From an uncultured Prevotella sp. (lineage in GTDB: Bacteria > Bacteroidota > Bacteroidia > Bacteroidales > Bacteroidaceae): 27,666 nt of DNA. Below, piece after piece: positions 24,029 to 27,666 of this stretch; position 1 is the stretch's first letter, and every line of letters starts with the position of its first letter. Under the pieces are notes generated by a model. The model was not told where the DNA came from and did no database searches. It saw only the letters and a program-made list of their open reading frames with translations. The translations under genes and the position numbers were made by a program. Where the stretch lies: NCBI GenBank assembly GCA_900768785.1, contig CAAGEG010000110.1, forward strand, positions 1 to 27,666. The letters run 5' to 3'.

Positions 24029-25252
24029 TTATTTCACTTGCACTTCGAGCGGATTGCGCAACGCTTCAAGAGTTTCTTTAGAGCGCAAAGTCCATTCGTT
24101 TAATGTGCGAACATCGTTTTTGCTCCATGCAGAACCAAAGTAATAAGTGTATTTCTCTCCCGGTTGGTATGTAATAATGCCAAGAATATGACCTGCTATA
24201 CCGTTAGTTTGATTGTCGTTAATTAGTTTTTTTGTTGTTTTAACTCCATTGGGGAAAAGTGCACCGACATAAATTTGGAAATTTTGCCCGGCAGGATTAT
24301 CTGTTGGATCTGCATATAAAACATAGTCATCTCCAAGCACAACACTTTCAGTGTCTTCACTATGCACCACTACTCCTGTAGCCATGTCACACGGAGTAGA
24401 GAGTCCTTCGTACCAAACAGTCATTTTATTGAAGTTAGTTCCTTTGTCAAGACTCAAGATACGATGTTCAACAACAGCCTTATCATTACCTATTGCAACC
24501 GGATTATACTCTAATTCAACAGTAAATCGCAAAGGACCGTTGTCAAGAATTCTATATTTCTTATAGCAATAAGGTAAAATGAGTTTGCCATCAAGCATCA
24601 ATGCGGGTGCTCCGCAACCGAGTGTTGGTCCTACTTTATAGCAATCAAGACCATAACCATGGTCATAATGATATGTAGTAAGCTGTTCCATGAGTTTTGC
24701 CTCATCTGTTTTGCCCTCCTTTTTCAAGGCTTCAATCTTTGGATGATTGGACAATTCGGTAACATAACGCTTATCTACTTCAAGGTCGGGTGTATTTTTC
24801 ACCCACACATCTATGCCGAAAGCTTTCTCTCCGCTACGTTGTAATGCGGGGCCATAAAGTCGATAAGCTGTGCGATCATTCTCCCATGCGATGTCATCTA
24901 CACGTTCCGGATATTGTTTTCCACAAACTATGGTCTTCATTTCTTGCGGAGTACCTTTGGTTATTGTAAATTCCGCTTTGCCTTTTGGACGTACACTTGC
25001 ATCAAAAACAAGTTGATTGTCATAAGTAACTTGATATGTTACTTGTTGTCCGAGTGCATTTTTCACGATAAAAGTGTCGCCTTTTTTCAAACCGAGCTTT
25101 TCGTTTACGGTCTTTGTGTCAACACTTACGAGCTCTTGTCTTTGGTTCTGACTTTTGTTTGTAACCGTTACCACCAGGCTCTGTGCCGATGTGGCAAGAG
25201 ACATCATTGCTGCTAACGAGGCAGCGATACTGATTAAAGTTGTTCTTTTCAT
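24029..25252 (-). CDS. DUF4861 family secreted protein
   Basis: A 407-residue protein with a signal peptide (about 1-23, ending TSAQS) and a body matching DUF4861, a Bacteroidetes family often linked to pectin and other plant or host glycan use. Landmarks are VTVTNKSQNQRQELVSVD, VDDIAWENDRTAYRLYGPAL, FGIDVWVKNT, the TYHYDHGYGLDCYKVGPTLGCGAPAL stretch, and YTYYFGSAWSKNDVRTLNEWT near the end. No enzymatic residues can be named with confidence. It is the second gene behind dipeptidyl peptidase IV, 14 bases apart. No SusC/SusD pair or glycoside hydrolase lies next to it in this window, so a link to glycan use here is not supported by context. Confidence 0.8.
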   Translation of the reverse strand: MKRTTLISIAASLAAMMSLATSAQSLVVTVTNKSQNQRQELVSVDTKTVNEKLGLKKGDTFIVKNALGQQVTYQVTYDNQLVFDASVRPKGKAEFTITKGTPQEMKTIVCGKQYPERVDDIAWENDRTAYRLYGPALQRSGEKAFGIDVWVKNTPDLEVDKRYVTELSNHPKIEALKKEGKTDEAKLMEQLTTYHYDHGYGLDCYKVGPTLGCGAPALMLDGKLILPYCYKKYRILDNGPLRFTVELEYNPVAIGNDKAVVEHRILSLDKGTNFNKMTVWYEGLSTPCDMATGVVVHSEDTESVVLGDDYVLYADPTDNPAGQNFQIYVGALFPNGVKTTKKLINDNQTNGIAGHILGIITYQPGEKYTYYFGSAWSKNDVRTLNEWTLRSKETLEALRNPLEVQVK

Positions 25253-25266
25253 ATTGTTTAGGTTAA

Positions 25267-27480
25267 TTATTTCATATTGTCAATAAAGAAATCGGCTATC
25301 TGTCGTAGCAGATGTTTACGAGTATTGCCACCATATATGCTATGGTTACGATTAGTATAAATGTTCATTTTGAAATCTTTATCAGCTTGTACCAACGCTT
25401 CAGTATATTCAAAAGTATTTTGAGGATGCACATTATCATCTGCAAGTCCATGACATATAAGCAGTTTTCCACTTAGTCTGCCGGCACGAGTAATTGGATT
25501 GTCGTCATATCCGGCAGAGTTTTCATTGGGAGTACGCATATATCGCTCTGTATAAATGGTGTCATAAAAACGCCAATCAGTAGGTGGTGCCACAGCAACA
25601 CCGGCTTTAAAGACTCCACTACCCTCACTCATGCTCATCAAAGTATTGAAACCACCATAGCTCCAGCCCCATATTCCGATGTTATCTTTGTCAACAAAAC
25701 TTAGAGATGACAAATAACGCGCAGTCTCAACTTGATCTTTAGCTTCAAGAGAACCAAGTTTCATATATATGGATTTCTCAAATTCGGTGCCCCTTCCACC
25801 AGTTCCACGTCCGTCAACACACACAACGATGAAGCCATGCTGTGCAAGATAATGGTCAAACAACGCACCTTGACCAACAGAACCCATAGACCAAGAGTCA
25901 ACAACCTGCTGATTGCCGGGACCACCATACACCCACATAACAACGGGATATTTCTTTGAAGGGTCAAAATCATCAGGTTTAATCATCACTCCATTGAGAG
26001 TAACATGTTCCGAAGTAGTGAAAGAGAAGAACTCTCTATTAGACAAATTATAAGCGGAAAGTTTGTTTGCTAATTCTTTATTATCTTTTACGACACACAA
26101 TCTCTTGCCTGCAGACGAATATATATCATATTCAAAAGGTGTGTTGCGGTCACTCCACTCACACAAGAAATATTTACAATTCTCGCTAAATATTGCTCTG
26201 TTCCAACCTTTTTTGTCAGACAGAACAGTTGTTTTACCATTTTTGTCGCTTGAACACACAACACGTTGCATAGGAACATCGCCAACCGACTGATAGAAAA
26301 CCTTTCCCGACTGCTCGTCATAAGCATAGACAGCAGTAACATCTTTGCCATCGGGAGTCAGCTTGCTCTGCATCTGACCATTGAGACCATAAAGATACAA
26401 CTGCATAAAACCCGAACGGTCGCTCGGCAATACTATGTGAGAAGATGTTATCTTAATGTTTTCAAGCACCTCTTCTTTTACATACTTAGGCACACTCTCC
26501 TTTATGAGCATGCGACAAACGGTACTTCGCGGATTAAAAGAATAGATACGCAAGTCGTCTTGATGTCTGTTCATGGTGCAAACAATCATCGTTTCGGCAG
26601 ACGAAGTTGGCATTAGTCGAGGGATATAACCGTCATTATCAAGCTCAAGCTGCATGGTTCGTGTCTGTCGAGCCTTAATATCATAACTGAGAAGAGACAC
26701 TTTGGAATTGGTTTGTCCTGACTTTGGATATTTATAAGAATAAGTTCCCGGATATGTTGCATAATCTTTATTTACGGGATTCAAGCCCTTGTATCTCTCC
26801 AACGTATAAACGGGAACATCTTTTTCATCATAACGTATCCAACAAAGCATGGAAGCATCAGCATTAAAAGCCATTGCTGTACTAAGCCCAAACTCTTCTT
26901 CGTTAACCCAATCAGGTATGCCGTTTATCACTTCATTACGTTTTCCTTCTTTTGTAACCTGAGTTTCTGCATTGCCATAAAGCAATTTCACAATAAAAAT
27001 ATTGTTGTCTCTGACAAAAGCAACATTCTTTCCATCCGGCGACCATATAGGCGACTGTTGCGGACCACCATCGGAAAGACGCTCTAACTTGCGGTCTGCT
27101 ATGTTATAAATATAAAAAACAGCCTTGAAAGAATGTCGATAAATATGTTCTGTTGACGTTTGTATAAGCATTTTTGTGCCATCCGGGCTCATGATAAAAT
27201 CATCTATACCATCCACTTTCTCGCCAATTGTTGCATTTACATCAAACAGTAAAGCAGTCTGTTTGCCCGTTTTAAACGAATATTTTACAATCTTTTTATT
27301 ATCTTGCAACACGGCATAGCTCTCGCCATCAACAAGCGGAATGACAGCAGACATCCTTTTTGCACGCAAAGATGACGTAACATCTTCAAGCGATAAATCC
27401 TTTGCAGCACATAAATCAAAAGACATAAGCATCATTAAAACAATAGCCAAAAACAAACGATTAAATAGTTTCATTTCCAT
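25267..27480 (-). CDS. Dipeptidyl peptidase IV (S9B serine peptidase)
   Basis: Removes X-Pro or X-Ala dipeptides from peptide N-termini in the periplasm, feeding amino-acid uptake. The 737 residues hold a signal peptide (about 1-26), a beta-propeller domain (about 45-480, with a conserved WVNEEEFGLS helix whose glutamates bind the substrate N-terminus), and an alpha/beta-hydrolase domain. The catalytic triad is S607 (GWSYGG), D681 (LADDNVH) and H713 (NRNHSIYGG). A second ATG at 27474 fits the signal peptide as well as 27480. Translation is probably coupled to the DUF4861 gene that follows. Bacteroidales often carry several DPP IV paralogues. Confidence 0.93.
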   Translation of the reverse strand: MEMKLFNRLFLAIVLMMLMSFDLCAAKDLSLEDVTSSLRAKRMSAVIPLVDGESYAVLQDNKKIVKYSFKTGKQTALLFDVNATIGEKVDGIDDFIMSPDGTKMLIQTSTEHIYRHSFKAVFYIYNIADRKLERLSDGGPQQSPIWSPDGKNVAFVRDNNIFIVKLLYGNAETQVTKEGKRNEVINGIPDWVNEEEFGLSTAMAFNADASMLCWIRYDEKDVPVYTLERYKGLNPVNKDYATYPGTYSYKYPKSGQTNSKVSLLSYDIKARQTRTMQLELDNDGYIPRLMPTSSAETMIVCTMNRHQDDLRIYSFNPRSTVCRMLIKESVPKYVKEEVLENIKITSSHIVLPSDRSGFMQLYLYGLNGQMQSKLTPDGKDVTAVYAYDEQSGKVFYQSVGDVPMQRVVCSSDKNGKTTVLSDKKGWNRAIFSENCKYFLCEWSDRNTPFEYDIYSSAGKRLCVVKDNKELANKLSAYNLSNREFFSFTTSEHVTLNGVMIKPDDFDPSKKYPVVMWVYGGPGNQQVVDSWSMGSVGQGALFDHYLAQHGFIVVCVDGRGTGGRGTEFEKSIYMKLGSLEAKDQVETARYLSSLSFVDKDNIGIWGWSYGGFNTLMSMSEGSGVFKAGVAVAPPTDWRFYDTIYTERYMRTPNENSAGYDDNPITRAGRLSGKLLICHGLADDNVHPQNTFEYTEALVQADKDFKMNIYTNRNHSIYGGNTRKHLLRQIADFFIDNMK

Positions 27481-27576
27481 AAAAATTTATTTTTCAAAAA
27501 CCATACCATTGAATTAGACAGACCAACAAGCGATATGAAAAATTGTAATTAAGTTTTTCGCTTCGCTCAACAATTC

Positions 27577-27666
27577 TTCCCGAGTGCGCCTATCTTATGC
27601 AAAGATAGTGCCAATGAGCGGAATGAGAACTTGTTCTCAAATTCCCGAGTGCAGCCTATCTTATGC
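27577..27666. repeat. Direct repeat at right edge, upstream of DPP IV
   Basis: Two near-identical copies of TTCCCGAGTGC plus GCCTATCTTATGC, at 27577-27600 and 27642-27666, offset by 65 bases; the second has one extra base and meets the window edge. Between them lies GAGAACTTGTTCTC, a short dyad. The layout resembles an intergenic repeat I associate with Prevotella promoter regions; that memory is not verified. Confidence 0.75.
27600..27607 (-). promoter_or_regulatory. Candidate -7 element of the DPP IV operon
   Basis: On the - strand this reads TATCTTTG (TAnnTTTG), inside the 65-base repeat, giving a leader of about 110 bases. The sequence around it, TATCTTATGCAAAGATA, is also a dyad. No TTTG lies at the usual distance. 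Confidence 0.45.

Overview
The window looks like chromosomal DNA of a Bacteroidales bacterium, most likely Prevotellaceae. The reasons are the AT-rich composition, many matches to the Bacteroidetes promoter (TTTG, 19 bases, TAnnTTTG), weak ribosome-binding sites, and family-specific proteins (a UvrA of Bacteroidetes type, HU-CCDC81/SPOR, DUF4861, DUF6057-like and DUF4738-like proteins). The genus is an inference from sequence style, not a search result.

Region 1 (1-4870) is a defence island ending at a tRNA-Thr(CGU) gene. It holds a compact three-gene CBASS operon on the + strand: a CD-NTase, a stand-alone E2-like protein and a two-helix SLATT membrane effector. Facing it on the - strand are a truncated N-terminal domain from a large defence-type protein and a two-gene ATPase/TOPRIM system of the RloA/RloB (AbiL) type. 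No integrase or transposase is visible.

Region 2 (4875-14881) is mostly core: tRNA-Thr, uvrA, a secreted GH73 glucosaminidase with LysM domains, a hotdog thioesterase followed by a small HExxH protein, and a leftward operon of MORN-repeat protein, YhcH-family protein, glycogen branching enzyme (glgB) and a DUF6057-like membrane protein.

Region 3 (14882-21317) carries envelope-sugar genes (kdsB rightward; rfbC, ugd and a lipoprotein leftward), an HU-CCDC81/SPOR protein with a zinc-ribbon/FHA protein, and a MaoC-like hydratase. The kdsB leader contains a tandem array of 22-bp units.

Region 4 (21513-27666) has rpsA with a clear promoter and terminator, then a second array of nine 22-bp units, then a leftward operon of dipeptidyl peptidase IV and a DUF4861 protein. 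The right edge contains a direct repeat that carries the likely promoter of that operon.

The strongest candidates for something under-described are the E2-only CBASS with a SLATT effector and the two intergenic 22-bp arrays. The arrays differ in sequence but share one plan: a 13-bp dyad plus a 9-bp spacer. The annotation rests on reading motifs and repeats by eye; no homology search was run.
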